Source of the DNA: Bacteroidaceae bacterium
Lineage (GTDB): Bacteria; Bacteroidota; Bacteroidia; Bacteroidales; Bacteroidaceae
Assembly (NCBI GenBank): GCA_017547585.1
Contig: JAFYPH010000016.1
Span: 54,597-118,596 of the forward strand
Length of the DNA stretch: 64,000 bases
Reading direction: 5' to 3'
The notes under the pieces are model-generated. The model did no database searches, was not told the DNA's origin, and was given only the letters and a program-made list of their open reading frames with translations. Of the stretch, positions 35,748 to 44,249 are shown one piece after another (the first letter of the stretch is position 1; every line of letters starts with the position of its first letter). The position numbers and the translations under genes are program-made.

Positions 35748-37889
35748 TTACTCTACTATCTCAAAATCAAGCTGCTTGCGCTCGAGGTTGGCGCGCACGA
35801 TGCGTATGCGCAGCGGGTCGCCGATAGTGTATTTCTTGTGGTGGCGGCGTCCCACGAGGCAGTAGTTTGCATCGTCGTACTCATAATAGTCATCCTGCAA
35901 AGTGCGCAAAGGAATCATTCCCTCGCATTTGTTCTCTACAATTTCGGCGTATATTCCCCACTCGGTAACGCCGCTGATTACTGCGTCGAACTCTTCGTCA
36001 ATGTGCTCGGTCATGAACTCCACCTGCTTGTATTTTATGCTGGCGCGCTCGGCGTTTGCTGCCACCTGCTCCTGTGCCGAACAGTGCTCGCACAGACTCT
36101 CATATTTTCCTGCGTTTGCCGAGCGTCCACCCTGGTTCAGGTAGCGGTCGAGCAGACGATGGGCCATAAGGTCGGGGTAGCGGCGTATGGGCGACGTAAA
36201 GTGCGAGTAGTAGCGGAAGGCGAGGCCAAAGTGGCCAATATTCTGTGTAGAGTATCTTGCCTTTTGCATTGTGCGCAGCGAGATTGTCTCAATAACATTC
36301 TGCTCCTTCTGTCCCTTAATCTCCTTGAGCAGGGTGTTGAGCGACGATGCGGTGTTTCCGCGTCCCGCACCCTTCATCTTGTAGCCCAGCTTCGAGACGA
36401 AGCGCGACAGTGTCTCAAGCTTTTCAAGGTCGGGCTGGTCGTGTATACGGTAGACGAATGTCTTCGGGGTATTTTGTGCGGTCTTCTTTCCGATAGTCTC
36501 GGCAACGGTGCGGTTGGCGAGCAGCATGAACTCCTCGATAAGCTGGTGCGACTCGTTGCTCTCGGTGAAATATACTGACAGGGGCTTGCCCTTCTCGTCG
36601 AGACGGAAACGCACCTCGGCCTGCTGGAAGTCTATGGCTCCCGACGCGAAACGCTGCTCGCGCATCGTCTGTGCAAGGCTGTTGAGCACCGTAATCTCCT
36701 CGAAATACTCGCCCTTGCCCGCGGTCAGAATCTCCTGCACCTCGTCGTATGTGAAGCGGCGTTTGCTGCGTATGATGGTGCGCACGATGCGCGACTTTTT
36801 CACTTCGGCCTTGTCGTTGATGGTGAAAATCACCGAATAGGCGAGCTTCTCTTCGTCGGGGCGCAGCGAGCACAGGAAGTTACACAATCTCTCGGGGAGC
36901 ATGGGAATCGTGCGGTCGACAAGATAGATTGACGTTGCGCGCTTGAAGGCCTCTTTGTCGATGACGCTGCCCTCGGTAACGTAGTGCGAGACGTCGGCAA
37001 TGTGCACGCCTACCTCCCACAGCCCCTCGCCCAGCGGACGCAGCGACAGTGCATCGTCGAAGTCCTTTGCATCGTCGGGGTCGATGGTGAATGTAGTAAC
37101 GTCGCGGAAGTCCTCGCGTCGCGCAATCTCCTCTTTTGTGATTCCCGTGGGCAGCTTGTTTGCAGCCGCCTCCACAATCTTCGGGTAGATGTAGGGAAGG
37201 TCATACTCGGCAAGAATGGCGTTCATCTCTGCGTCGTTGTCTCCCGCAGGGCCAAGCACGTCAATCACGCGTCCAATGGGGTTGCGGCTCTCGGCCGGCC
37301 ACTCTATGAGCTTCACCACAGCCTTGTCGCCCGACTTTCCGCCCTTCAGCTGGTCGCGCGGAATGAAAATGTCGGCGGGCATTGCGCGGTTCTCCGTCAC
37401 GAGAAAAGCATAATGTTTCTGCACGCGCAGAATACCCACGAAGGTGTCGTGTGCGCGTTTGATAATTTCGATAATCTCGCCCTCGCGACCGCGTCCGCGG
37501 CGGTGGGCATATAGTGTCACGCGCACATAGTCGTCGCTCAGTGCGTGTGCCGACTTTCTCTCGGGAATAACAATGGGCTCGCCGTCGTCGTCGGGGTAGA
37601 CGAGATTATAGCCGTCGTTGCTGCGCTTGAATGTTCCGCACACAATCGAACTTTTGTTTGCGAGGCGATACCTGTGCAGCGAGGGCTCGGCCAGATAACC
37701 GTCGAACACAAGGTCGTCGAGCAGATGTATGCACATTCCCTTCAGGGAGGTTGATTTTACCCCCAATTCATCGAATATTTTTCGTGCATCGTATTGCTCG
37801 TCCGGGTGACGGTTGAAAAAATCTATCAAAAGCTCCAGAAGCTGCTTTTTTGTAATGCGGTTGCTTACCTTTCCTCCCTTTTTTGCCAT
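35748..37889 (-). CDS. rnr: Ribonuclease R
   Basis: 713 residues. An N-terminal helix-turn-helix/OB region (about 10-90) and a cold-shock domain (about 130-215) precede the RNB exonuclease core (about 250-580), followed by a C-terminal S1 domain (about 625-712). The active-site signature TIDPDDAKDFDDALSLR supplies the Mg-binding aspartates. IPMLPERLCNFLCSLRPDEEKLAYSVIFT and FRYYSHFTSPIRRYPDLMAHRLL are strongly conserved RNB motifs. It is a processive 3'-5' exonuclease that degrades structured RNA in the cytoplasm. Start codon at the end of a Lys-rich tail (MAKKGGKVSNRI). Confidence 0.96.
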   Translation of the reverse strand: MAKKGGKVSNRITKKQLLELLIDFFNRHPDEQYDARKIFDELGVKSTSLKGMCIHLLDDLVFDGYLAEPSLHRYRLANKSSIVCGTFKRSNDGYNLVYPDDDGEPIVIPERKSAHALSDDYVRVTLYAHRRGRGREGEIIEIIKRAHDTFVGILRVQKHYAFLVTENRAMPADIFIPRDQLKGGKSGDKAVVKLIEWPAESRNPIGRVIDVLGPAGDNDAEMNAILAEYDLPYIYPKIVEAAANKLPTGITKEEIARREDFRDVTTFTIDPDDAKDFDDALSLRPLGEGLWEVGVHIADVSHYVTEGSVIDKEAFKRATSIYLVDRTIPMLPERLCNFLCSLRPDEEKLAYSVIFTINDKAEVKKSRIVRTIIRSKRRFTYDEVQEILTAGKGEYFEEITVLNSLAQTMREQRFASGAIDFQQAEVRFRLDEKGKPLSVYFTESNESHQLIEEFMLLANRTVAETIGKKTAQNTPKTFVYRIHDQPDLEKLETLSRFVSKLGYKMKGAGRGNTASSLNTLLKEIKGQKEQNVIETISLRTMQKARYSTQNIGHFGLAFRYYSHFTSPIRRYPDLMAHRLLDRYLNQGGRSANAGKYESLCEHCSAQEQVAANAERASIKYKQVEFMTEHIDEEFDAVISGVTEWGIYAEIVENKCEGMIPLRTLQDDYYEYDDANYCLVGRRHHKKYTIGDPLRIRIVRANLERKQLDFEIVE

Positions 37890-38093
37890 AGTGGTACAAT
37901 TTTATTTTGCCTGAATAGTGTGCCGCGCGAGCCATTTTTTAAAATTCCCGACGGGCACAGCCTATGCTTGCAACATTTATATTGCAAAGAAAATAAGTTT
38001 TTCGGATTTTCGGCAGAATATTTGTTTAAAATAACAAAATGGCCTCTATTTTGCCCACATTTCCGGAAAAAAGGGAAACTGCTGCGTCGTGCG

Positions 38094-40082
38094 CTATTCT
38101 ATCATTTTTAACAGCCTTTCGAGTGCTTCGAGGTCGCGAGGGTCGGCATTAACATCAAGAATATTACCGCCGCGGTCGATGAGCTTGTAGGTGGGGAAAC
38201 TGCTCACGCCCAGAAAGCGCTCGATAGCATCCTGCTGCTTGTCGGGCAGGTTGTAGTGCACCACATTCTCGCCTGTAACATTGTACTCTTTAATTACACT
38301 CTTCCACGACTCTTCGTCCGAGCGGTTGGCAAGATACAGATAGACAATATCGTACTCTTTCAGATGCTCATACTCTTCTTGGCTCTTCTCCAATGCTCTT
38401 TTGCACGGGCCGCACCATGTGCCCCAAATGTCGAGCAGGATAATCTTGCCTTTATAGGGCTCGATGAGTGTGCGCAGAATCTTCTCGCCGTCGGTCATTT
38501 CCTTTATGTCCGATGACTTTATGCTGCCATCTTCGAGCTTTTTGCGTTGCAGAGCAAGGTATTTCTCGTTGAGCTCCATTACAAAATCCTTCGCAGCCTC
38601 CATCTTTACGTTATTATCGAGCCACTCTTGCATGTAGGGCGACAGCGGCAGACGGATATTGTCGATAAAATCGTAAAGCTCTTTGGCAAGGTAAATGTCG
38701 CGCATCGCCTCTGTGTGCTTCACACTGTCGAGAATGTTCAGTGCAACGTCGCAGGTGATTTTGGCGTGTACGTCATTATGCGCGCGGTTGAGCAGGGTGG
38801 AGATGGTTGCCACAATCTCGCTGCTGTTGAAAGCTTTTGCCACCGCCTGCATCTCTTCGCTCGACTCGATGCTCTTGAGCAGCGCCGTCACAGAATCGCT
38901 CATTGCAGGGTATCTTTCTACCGCCTCAATCTCTTTATCTGTCAAGATGATGGCACCCTCGTCGGCCAATCTTTTTATCATTGGCAGCGCATCGGTTTTT
39001 GTATTAACATGTGTATTTTCCGCTTGGATGGTAAAATAGTATATTACCCTCTCTGTCTCGCTGCAAAGAGTGTAGGGGTGTCTGTGCGCTCTCTCCCAAA
39101 TATTTTCGGTAACGTACTCTAGAAACTCCTTCGGCAGACGAAACTCGGGCAGGTTAAACTGCGCCATCAACAGATTACGTCCCTGACTCATCCTATTAGA
39201 GTGATTGACATATTCAATGTAGCGCTGCGACAAACGAGGATGCTCCTTAATGCGTTTATGTAGCTCCTGTTCGCATGTGCGATACTCTTCGTCGGACTCT
39301 TTAAGGAACTGCATCATCTGCTCTTCGGTGGCACTGCGCATACGCATCTGTTTGCTTACCATACTATATGGATAGGTCGCCAATTCATTCTGCAAGCGCA
39401 CATCCTCGCCCATGAACAGTTTCTGTCCGGTGGTAAAGTCGTGAAGATAAAAATATCTCTCGCCCGGCTCCAGCACAGTCTCGGTGTTGCCCACGTAGGC
39501 CTGCGTGGCGTTCAACAGCGGCAGTGTAATAGAGAAACGTCCGAGTGAGTCCAGACGGGGAAAGTGTGGAATATATTCTTCGGTGAAAATATCCTCGAAG
39601 CCTACGTAGAAATTATTCTTTATATTTTTGCGCTCGTCCGGCGAAAGACCTTTCAGCCAGCCGACAATCGTCACGCTGTCGCCCATGCGGTAGCCATTGT
39701 CCTTGAATTCTTTGCGGTTGTCGCGCGTGGGGTAGTCGGGTAGCGTGGCGCCGGTGATAGGCTCGCACACTGTTCCCAACGACCAGCCGATGGCTATGCG
39801 TCGTTTGCCCTCTTTCGTGGGCTTCACCTTTATATTGATTGTGCTTGTGCCGTTGCTTGCTATCAGTTTATATTTGTCGCCCTGTATGTCGGTCGATACA
39901 ATCTCCCACCATTGGCTGTCGTAAATTACGTGCCCCTCGGTGAAGCCTATGAGCCAGTCGCCGCTCTTTACATTGCGCCAATAGGTGTTTGTAAGGCTTT
40001 GTGTTTCTTGTGCTTCGTTGCCTGCGCACGCTGCCAGCAGCGTCGCCACGATGATTGTGAATAGTAGTTTGGATATTTTCAT
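38094..40082 (-). CDS. TlpA-like thioredoxin-fold lipoprotein
   Basis: 662 residues from the ATG at 40082 (an ATG at 40115 would add 11 charged residues before the signal). MKISKLLFTIIVATLLAACAGN is a lipoprotein signal with Cys at about 19, so it is anchored at the periplasmic face. Residues about 25-160 are beta-rich, a middle region of about 380 residues is largely helical, and the C-terminal 140 residues form an AhpC/TlpA thioredoxin domain with WGTWCGPCKRAL. Large lipoproteins of this build are common in Bacteroidales and probably act in periplasmic disulphide or redox chemistry. No partner gene is obvious. It is the last left-flank gene before the AT-rich island. Confidence 0.84.
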   Translation of the reverse strand: MKISKLLFTIIVATLLAACAGNEAQETQSLTNTYWRNVKSGDWLIGFTEGHVIYDSQWWEIVSTDIQGDKYKLIASNGTSTINIKVKPTKEGKRRIAIGWSLGTVCEPITGATLPDYPTRDNRKEFKDNGYRMGDSVTIVGWLKGLSPDERKNIKNNFYVGFEDIFTEEYIPHFPRLDSLGRFSITLPLLNATQAYVGNTETVLEPGERYFYLHDFTTGQKLFMGEDVRLQNELATYPYSMVSKQMRMRSATEEQMMQFLKESDEEYRTCEQELHKRIKEHPRLSQRYIEYVNHSNRMSQGRNLLMAQFNLPEFRLPKEFLEYVTENIWERAHRHPYTLCSETERVIYYFTIQAENTHVNTKTDALPMIKRLADEGAIILTDKEIEAVERYPAMSDSVTALLKSIESSEEMQAVAKAFNSSEIVATISTLLNRAHNDVHAKITCDVALNILDSVKHTEAMRDIYLAKELYDFIDNIRLPLSPYMQEWLDNNVKMEAAKDFVMELNEKYLALQRKKLEDGSIKSSDIKEMTDGEKILRTLIEPYKGKIILLDIWGTWCGPCKRALEKSQEEYEHLKEYDIVYLYLANRSDEESWKSVIKEYNVTGENVVHYNLPDKQQDAIERFLGVSSFPTYKLIDRGGNILDVNADPRDLEALERLLKMIE

Positions 40083-40350
40083 ATAGGCAGTAGTTCTTAT
40101 AATCTTTAGACGCAAACTTTTTTAAAAAGTTACAGTCATCGGGTATTTTTTTGTAACAAATTAACGGAAAAATTCACTTCTTGCCAAAAGAAAGCTCTAG
40201 AATGTGGTTTTTAGAGTTTGAATGTATGGGATTATACGGTGAAAAGGTATTTATTGAATTAGTAAACTTGTATTTTAGGCAGTCTTTACCCAGGGTAAGA
40301 TTAGCCTTGCTAAAAAGTTTACTTTGTGTTTCGCTCGTTTATTCGTATCT

Positions 40351-40464
40351 TTATAGAAGATAATCAATTATTCTATATCTGATTGATACACAAATAGCGA
40401 ATGCTATGGTAGAAAGTTGTTGGTAACGATTGGGCGACTTCATGACTGCGCCAATCTTCTGCAT
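40351..40464 (-). CDS. Possible 37-residue membrane-type small protein
   Basis: An ATG at 40464 on the minus strand opens a 37-codon frame ending TAA at 40351. The product starts MQKIGAVMKSPNRYQQLST and continues with a short hydrophobic stretch, IAFAICVSIRY. It begins 26 bases after a good minus-strand promoter, a natural leader length. There is no recognised family. The hydrophobic segment is too short for a confident membrane helix. It may equally be the non-coding leader of the TlpA-like gene downstream. Low confidence. Confidence 0.3.
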   Translation of the reverse strand: MQKIGAVMKSPNRYQQLSTIAFAICVSIRYRIIDYLL

Positions 40465-40489
40465 TATACTTTGTCAAACAACTCTAATG

Positions 40490-40520
40490 CAAAAGTAAGA
40501 CAATTCATTTATAGAACAAA
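40490..40520 (-). promoter_or_regulatory. Minus-strand Bacteroides-type promoter
   Basis: On the minus strand TTTG (40517-40520), 19 bases, then TACTTTTG (40490-40497). It points at the 37-codon frame and the TlpA-like gene. The -33 element is embedded in the island terminator. Confidence 0.5.
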
Positions 40521-40563
40521 AAAATGTGAGTTGCTAAAAAAATCAACTCACATTTTTTTGTTC
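40514..40563 (-). terminator. Terminator of the defence operon
   Basis: A perfect 20-bp stem (GAACAAAAAAATGTGAGTTG and its complement) surrounds a 10-base loop. The TGA stop of the ABC ATPase gene (40548-40550) lies inside the stem, so the terminator overlaps the end of the gene. Confidence 0.8.
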
Positions 40564-42164
40564 CATGAAAAACCATATAATTCATTTCCACCAGGGGTAA
40601 GCTCTAATATTTTACTATCACGTAATACTTCACTTGTTCTTTCAGAGAAATTTGACAGATTATCAAAGGAAATAAAAATCTGTTTACTTGCGAAACTATT
40701 GTATTGTAATATCAATTTTTCCAGCACATCAACTGCTATATTCTTAAATAATACAGTATCATGAATTAATGTTGGAAGACAAGTTAATGACAATACGGAT
40801 AAATCGAACAAAATCAAATTTTTATAATTTGAACCTGTACCATTATCATCACTACAACTATATTTATAGCTTTTAGGACGCAATGTAATTAATGGAGATT
40901 TTACGGTTCCGTTAAACACATCATCGTTTCTTCTATTGATTTCGTTATTTAACAGTTGTTGTACTTCTGTTAATGAATCTTGCAAAATTTCTTCATATAA
41001 TTTTGTGGCATTAGCTTTTTCTTCTTTATACTTATTCCGCAAGTTGTAAACATCTTTCCCCCTTATAAGGCTATTGATTTCATTTTGTAACTGAACGAAT
41101 CTATTAAGGGATAATTTTTGAGGCTCTGTTGTTTTTATAACATCTTTAATCTTTTCCAGAAGTTCTTTTTCTACACTCTCAAGTTCCTGAACTTGTTTAA
41201 TTCCTTTCTCTATTTCATCTTTAATTTCAGATGACAAGATTGTTGTTAATTGCTTATGGAAAGTATTAATTTTTTCAATCTCTCTTATATCAATATTCGG
41301 GAAAAATCTTAATATATTAGCCTTGTCAACATTGAATTCATCAACAATATTTGAAACATCCTTTTTTAACTTATTTAATCTAACGATTCGTCTAGATTTG
41401 GTTATTTGAATATTGTTCAATTGGCTTTTCAAGTCTGCAATAGCCTGTAATTGTTCTGATGTCAGATCAATCGTATTTGTTTCTAATTCTGACATCAAAT
41501 TATCGCTTTGCGATTGAAGCTCAATCAATTTCCTATCCAATTGTTTTATTTCCGTTTTATTCTTTATGGGATCTATTATTTTGTATGATTGAGCTTTTTG
41601 AAATGCGGAAAATTTATTACTTGCTTCTTCCTTTATTTTAAATTGAGATGAACACTCCTCAAATTTATCGAAGGTCTTTAATAGATTCTGTACATCTTTA
41701 GACTGCTGAGTTCCTTTGTTAAACAAAGGTTCTGTTTCTTTCAGATTAGGCTTCCCGTATATTCGCATATACAATCCCACCAATTGCCTCCAAGATAAAT
41801 CTTCAATATTTATATTATATGAATCTTTTAAAAACTCTTGGAATTCACCAGTGGTAATATCTTTCGTTATATTATACTCATTATCGCAGACATGTACAGT
41901 TGCAGCTTCCGCAGTATCTCTCTTAAAATAATATTTCTTAGAATTAAACGAAAAACAAAAACATATAGTGTGATTACCAACATGACTAATAATGTCAGTG
42001 GTAGTATTGTATGTATTACCCCCAAAAACAAAATCGATGACTAGCAAAAAAGAACTTTTTCCTATAGAGTTTGTGGCATTGTTATCACCAAGAATAACAT
42101 TTAATCCTTCTTTAAATATGATTCTTTTTTGCTTGAATTTTTCGCAAACAATTTCAACTAACAT
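40548..42164 (-). CDS. DUF2326-type ABC ATPase of an ABC-three-component system
   Basis: 538 residues. The N-terminus NVILGDNNATNSIGKSSFLLVIDF (about 23-46) is the expanded Walker A of the SMC/RecN-like DUF2326 ATPases. About 160-430 is coiled-coil rich (for example QLDRKLIELQSQSDNLMSELE). The C-terminal half-site has KQIFISFDNLSNFSERTSEVL (about 490-510), a Walker-B-like strand, and ends LTPGGNELYGFSWNKKM. In ABC-3C conflict systems such an ATPase works with a small middle component and a nuclease or other effector, here the two genes just upstream. It starts inside the end of the small gene (7-base overlap). Strongly AT-rich. ATPase-dependent sensing or loading on nucleic acid is expected from the family; the trigger is unknown. 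Confidence 0.82.
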   Translation of the reverse strand: MLVEIVCEKFKQKRIIFKEGLNVILGDNNATNSIGKSSFLLVIDFVFGGNTYNTTTDIISHVGNHTICFCFSFNSKKYYFKRDTAEAATVHVCDNEYNITKDITTGEFQEFLKDSYNINIEDLSWRQLVGLYMRIYGKPNLKETEPLFNKGTQQSKDVQNLLKTFDKFEECSSQFKIKEEASNKFSAFQKAQSYKIIDPIKNKTEIKQLDRKLIELQSQSDNLMSELETNTIDLTSEQLQAIADLKSQLNNIQITKSRRIVRLNKLKKDVSNIVDEFNVDKANILRFFPNIDIREIEKINTFHKQLTTILSSEIKDEIEKGIKQVQELESVEKELLEKIKDVIKTTEPQKLSLNRFVQLQNEINSLIRGKDVYNLRNKYKEEKANATKLYEEILQDSLTEVQQLLNNEINRRNDDVFNGTVKSPLITLRPKSYKYSCSDDNGTGSNYKNLILFDLSVLSLTCLPTLIHDTVLFKNIAVDVLEKLILQYNSFASKQIFISFDNLSNFSERTSEVLRDSKILELTPGGNELYGFSWNKKM

Positions 42165-42373
42165 CTTTCTATAAAGTTTGAATTGTTAAGTTCGACTAAC
42201 CTTAATGCATATAAATATGTTAAAGCTTTAATATAATCATCATAGTCTAATTTTGATTTACTATGTAAAGATTTAACGCCTATTCCCATCATTGGGATAT
42301 TATCCAAAACAATCATCATATCAAATAATATACTATTTCGGAATGAAGTGATTTTACTAGGAAAGTTTTTCAT
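42158..42373 (-). CDS. ABC-3C middle-component-like small protein
   Basis: 71 residues from the ATG at 42373. In-frame ATGs at 42379 and 42403 are possible, but the first conserved-looking segment is MKNFPSKITSFRNSILFDMM. The pattern, a short basic start, SI followed by a hydrophobic helix, then a winged-helix-like KLDYDDYIKALTYLYALRLVEL near the C-terminus, matches my recollection of the middle components of ABC-3C systems. Those are 70-90 residue adaptor proteins between the ATPase and the effector. Overlaps with both neighbours (17 bases with the HNH gene, 7 with the ATPase gene) argue for tight co-translation. The family call is from pattern and context, without a profile match. Confidence 0.65.
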   Translation of the reverse strand: MKNFPSKITSFRNSILFDMMIVLDNIPMMGIGVKSLHSKSKLDYDDYIKALTYLYALRLVELNNSNFIERC

Positions 42374-43148
42374 ATGCATCACAATTTTGGACAAAAAAAG
42401 CAATTATAATTTGTGCAGAAGTGTTGTCGCAATGAATTTTTGAAATAAGCCAATTGCACAAATTGGAGAATATCTGATTCTCGTCAAGACCTTCAGTTTT
42501 ACATACGTAATAAGCGTGTTTAATATTAGCTGCAATCAACTCTAATGATGATTTCTTATTTGAAAGTTCTTGAATCTCAAATTGTTCTTTGATAAATAAA
42601 TAATAATCGACGACCTTACTTGAAATATCTCTACATAATAATGGATTTGAAATTTTTTCCGAAACACAAAGTGCATCATAACTTAAAGGTGAAATGTTTT
42701 CAAGGTCGCTTTGACTCAAATTACACAAATTAACAATAATATTAGCCAACTCGGACTCTATATTTTTCTCGGATAATTGCCGTTTCGTATCACTTTCTGA
42801 TAGTAATTTTTTCTTGCACTCTAACATTTTTAGATACTCATTCTTCGTTTTATGAAAATCATATTCTGTGTGACATTTCGAACATAATGCTATCCAATTC
42901 TGTATATCTTCAGAGTTGCTACCTAATCGTTCAACACCCATCAATTCCTTTACTTCTTCTTTAGTAGGAGAATTGGGATAAATATGTGCAATCTCAAATT
43001 GCTTTTTCTTCTTAGCTTGTTTATTTATTAATGAGATTCCACATACTGGGCAAATAGAATCAACTTCTTCCAATAAAAGAAGTTCATCATATTTTGTTGG
43101 AGTTCTTCTATCCATGCAATATGTATCATCCATAAAGTCCATACACAT
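42357..43148 (-). CDS. HNH endonuclease with ABC-3C-type C-terminal domain
   Basis: 263 residues. The N-terminal part (about 30-105) is an HNH nuclease with a zinc knuckle: CPVCG (about 34-38), the catalytic-strand IAHIYPNSP with the key His, an Asn in IQNWIALCSKCHTEY, and a second CxxC (CSKC). The C-terminal about 130 residues (from SPLSYDALC to NCDAYEKLS) are helical. They end in a segment (LCNWLISKIHCDNTSAQIIIAFFVQNC) that resembles the shared C-terminal domain by which ABC-3C effectors dock to their partners. It is 12 bases after the restriction enzyme gene and overlaps the middle component. Proposed role: the DNA-cutting effector of the ABC-3C module (inference). Confidence 0.78.
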   Translation of the reverse strand: MCMDFMDDTYCMDRRTPTKYDELLLLEEVDSICPVCGISLINKQAKKKKQFEIAHIYPNSPTKEEVKELMGVERLGSNSEDIQNWIALCSKCHTEYDFHKTKNEYLKMLECKKKLLSESDTKRQLSEKNIESELANIIVNLCNLSQSDLENISPLSYDALCVSEKISNPLLCRDISSKVVDYYLFIKEQFEIQELSNKKSSLELIAANIKHAYYVCKTEGLDENQIFSNLCNWLISKIHCDNTSAQIIIAFFVQNCDAYEKLS

Positions 43149-43160
43149 AATAACAGAATA

Positions 43161-44249
43161 CTATTTCAATCTAACTTGGAAATTTAGCTTGAATGACAAT
43201 GTTCCATCTGCCTCTTTTACAATAGTAGCATACTCATGACGAGTTGTACTTGAACGCTCCAAATAGGCATTTGAGAATAAATAATCCTCAAATCGGTTGC
43301 GGTCATAGAAGTGGTAGCAAAGTATTTCACCGTCCTTTTTCACTACCAAGTAGCCACCATTGGCATCAAACTTGCCACTCCATGCAGTTGCCGGCATCAT
43401 ACCCAATGCTGCTGAAGTTAATAGATGTTTGATTTTGTAGGCATAGAACGGAGAAGCCTGCTCCACATCGTATTTCAAAGGATTGGTTTCTGTAATTTTT
43501 TCCGCCAATTCTTTCAATGTTGAAACACCGGTATTCAGCTGCTCCAACAATAAGTTTGCAATAATAGAAGGCAAATCGCCATCAAGCATAACAAGGTTGT
43601 TTCGGAATGTGGAATTATCCACTTTGTCGAAAACCAATGATGCACCTTTCTTCTTTATGGCATTCACTCTTTCAATAACCTTATTGCGTTTGGGATTGAT
43701 GGAATTAATTGCTGTTATTTCATCATCAGACAAATCAACTCCGGTTACCTTAAAGTTAAAATTGGTGGCTTTACTAGCATTCAATAGTGTCGAATCACCT
43801 CCTAATTGAGACTTAATGCTGAATCCCATTTCCGAGTTGATTTTTGTTCTGCGGTCATGCAATATGATGCGAATATCCGTCTTGTCAGAAGATTTTGCTT
43901 TCAATGAATGGCAATATATACTGTTCATGAACACTTCTATCTGAGGGACTCCAAAAGCTCCGTCATTTTCATTTATGGCTTTCAACAAGTTCTCTGCTTC
44001 GACAAGGAACACCGATGCCGGAACACGTAACAATTCCTCACCTGTCGGTGTCAGAATTACTACGTCTTTATCTTGCAGCCTATAATTATAATTTCCGTCT
44101 TTCTCTTGACGAAGAATCATAATGATTGGGTAGAAAAGGTCTTGAATTTTATTCAGATTTTGGTCACCTGCATATACTTTCCCTTCTCCCAATAATTTGA
44201 GCAATGTGTATATTTCACTCCATTCTCCTTTATTTCCTGTCAGTGCCAT
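43161..44249 (-). CDS. HpaII-type restriction endonuclease
   Basis: 362 residues from the ATG at 44249, close to the 358 of HpaII. The start MALTGNKGEWSEIYTLLKLLGEGKVYAGD is the signature N-terminus of the HpaII family. A further upstream ATG at 44360 would lie deep inside the methyltransferase gene and is rejected. Other family blocks are SLKAKSSDKTDIRIILHDRR (probable catalytic strand region, about 130-155) and MGFSIKSQLGGDSTLLNAS. HpaII enzymes cut C^CGG when it is unmethylated. The start lies 20 bases inside the end of the methyltransferase gene, so the enzyme is translated after its protective partner on the same mRNA. Confidence 0.93.
   Translation of the reverse strand: MALTGNKGEWSEIYTLLKLLGEGKVYAGDQNLNKIQDLFYPIIMILRQEKDGNYNYRLQDKDVVILTPTGEELLRVPASVFLVEAENLLKAINENDGAFGVPQIEVFMNSIYCHSLKAKSSDKTDIRIILHDRRTKINSEMGFSIKSQLGGDSTLLNASKATNFNFKVTGVDLSDDEITAINSINPKRNKVIERVNAIKKKGASLVFDKVDNSTFRNNLVMLDGDLPSIIANLLLEQLNTGVSTLKELAEKITETNPLKYDVEQASPFYAYKIKHLLTSAALGMMPATAWSGKFDANGGYLVVKKDGEILCYHFYDRNRFEDYLFSNAYLERSSTTRHEYATIVKEADGTLSFKLNFQVRLK

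Larger units (their letters stand above)
40083..40547. other. AT-rich left border of the defence island
   Basis: 465 bases between the TlpA-like gene and the ABC ATPase stop. Composition shifts from about half GC to AT-rich here. The only structured objects I see are a minus-strand promoter, a 37-codon frame and the terminator of the island operon. A GATTGG...CCAATC hairpin sits at about 40428-40456. No tRNA gene, integrase gene or obvious att repeat is visible. Confidence 0.5.

Noticed and set aside
40181-40363. 60-codon plus-strand frame at the left island border
   Set aside because: No promoter or initiation region is visible, the product has no recognisable features, and the 37-codon minus-strand frame has the better promoter context.
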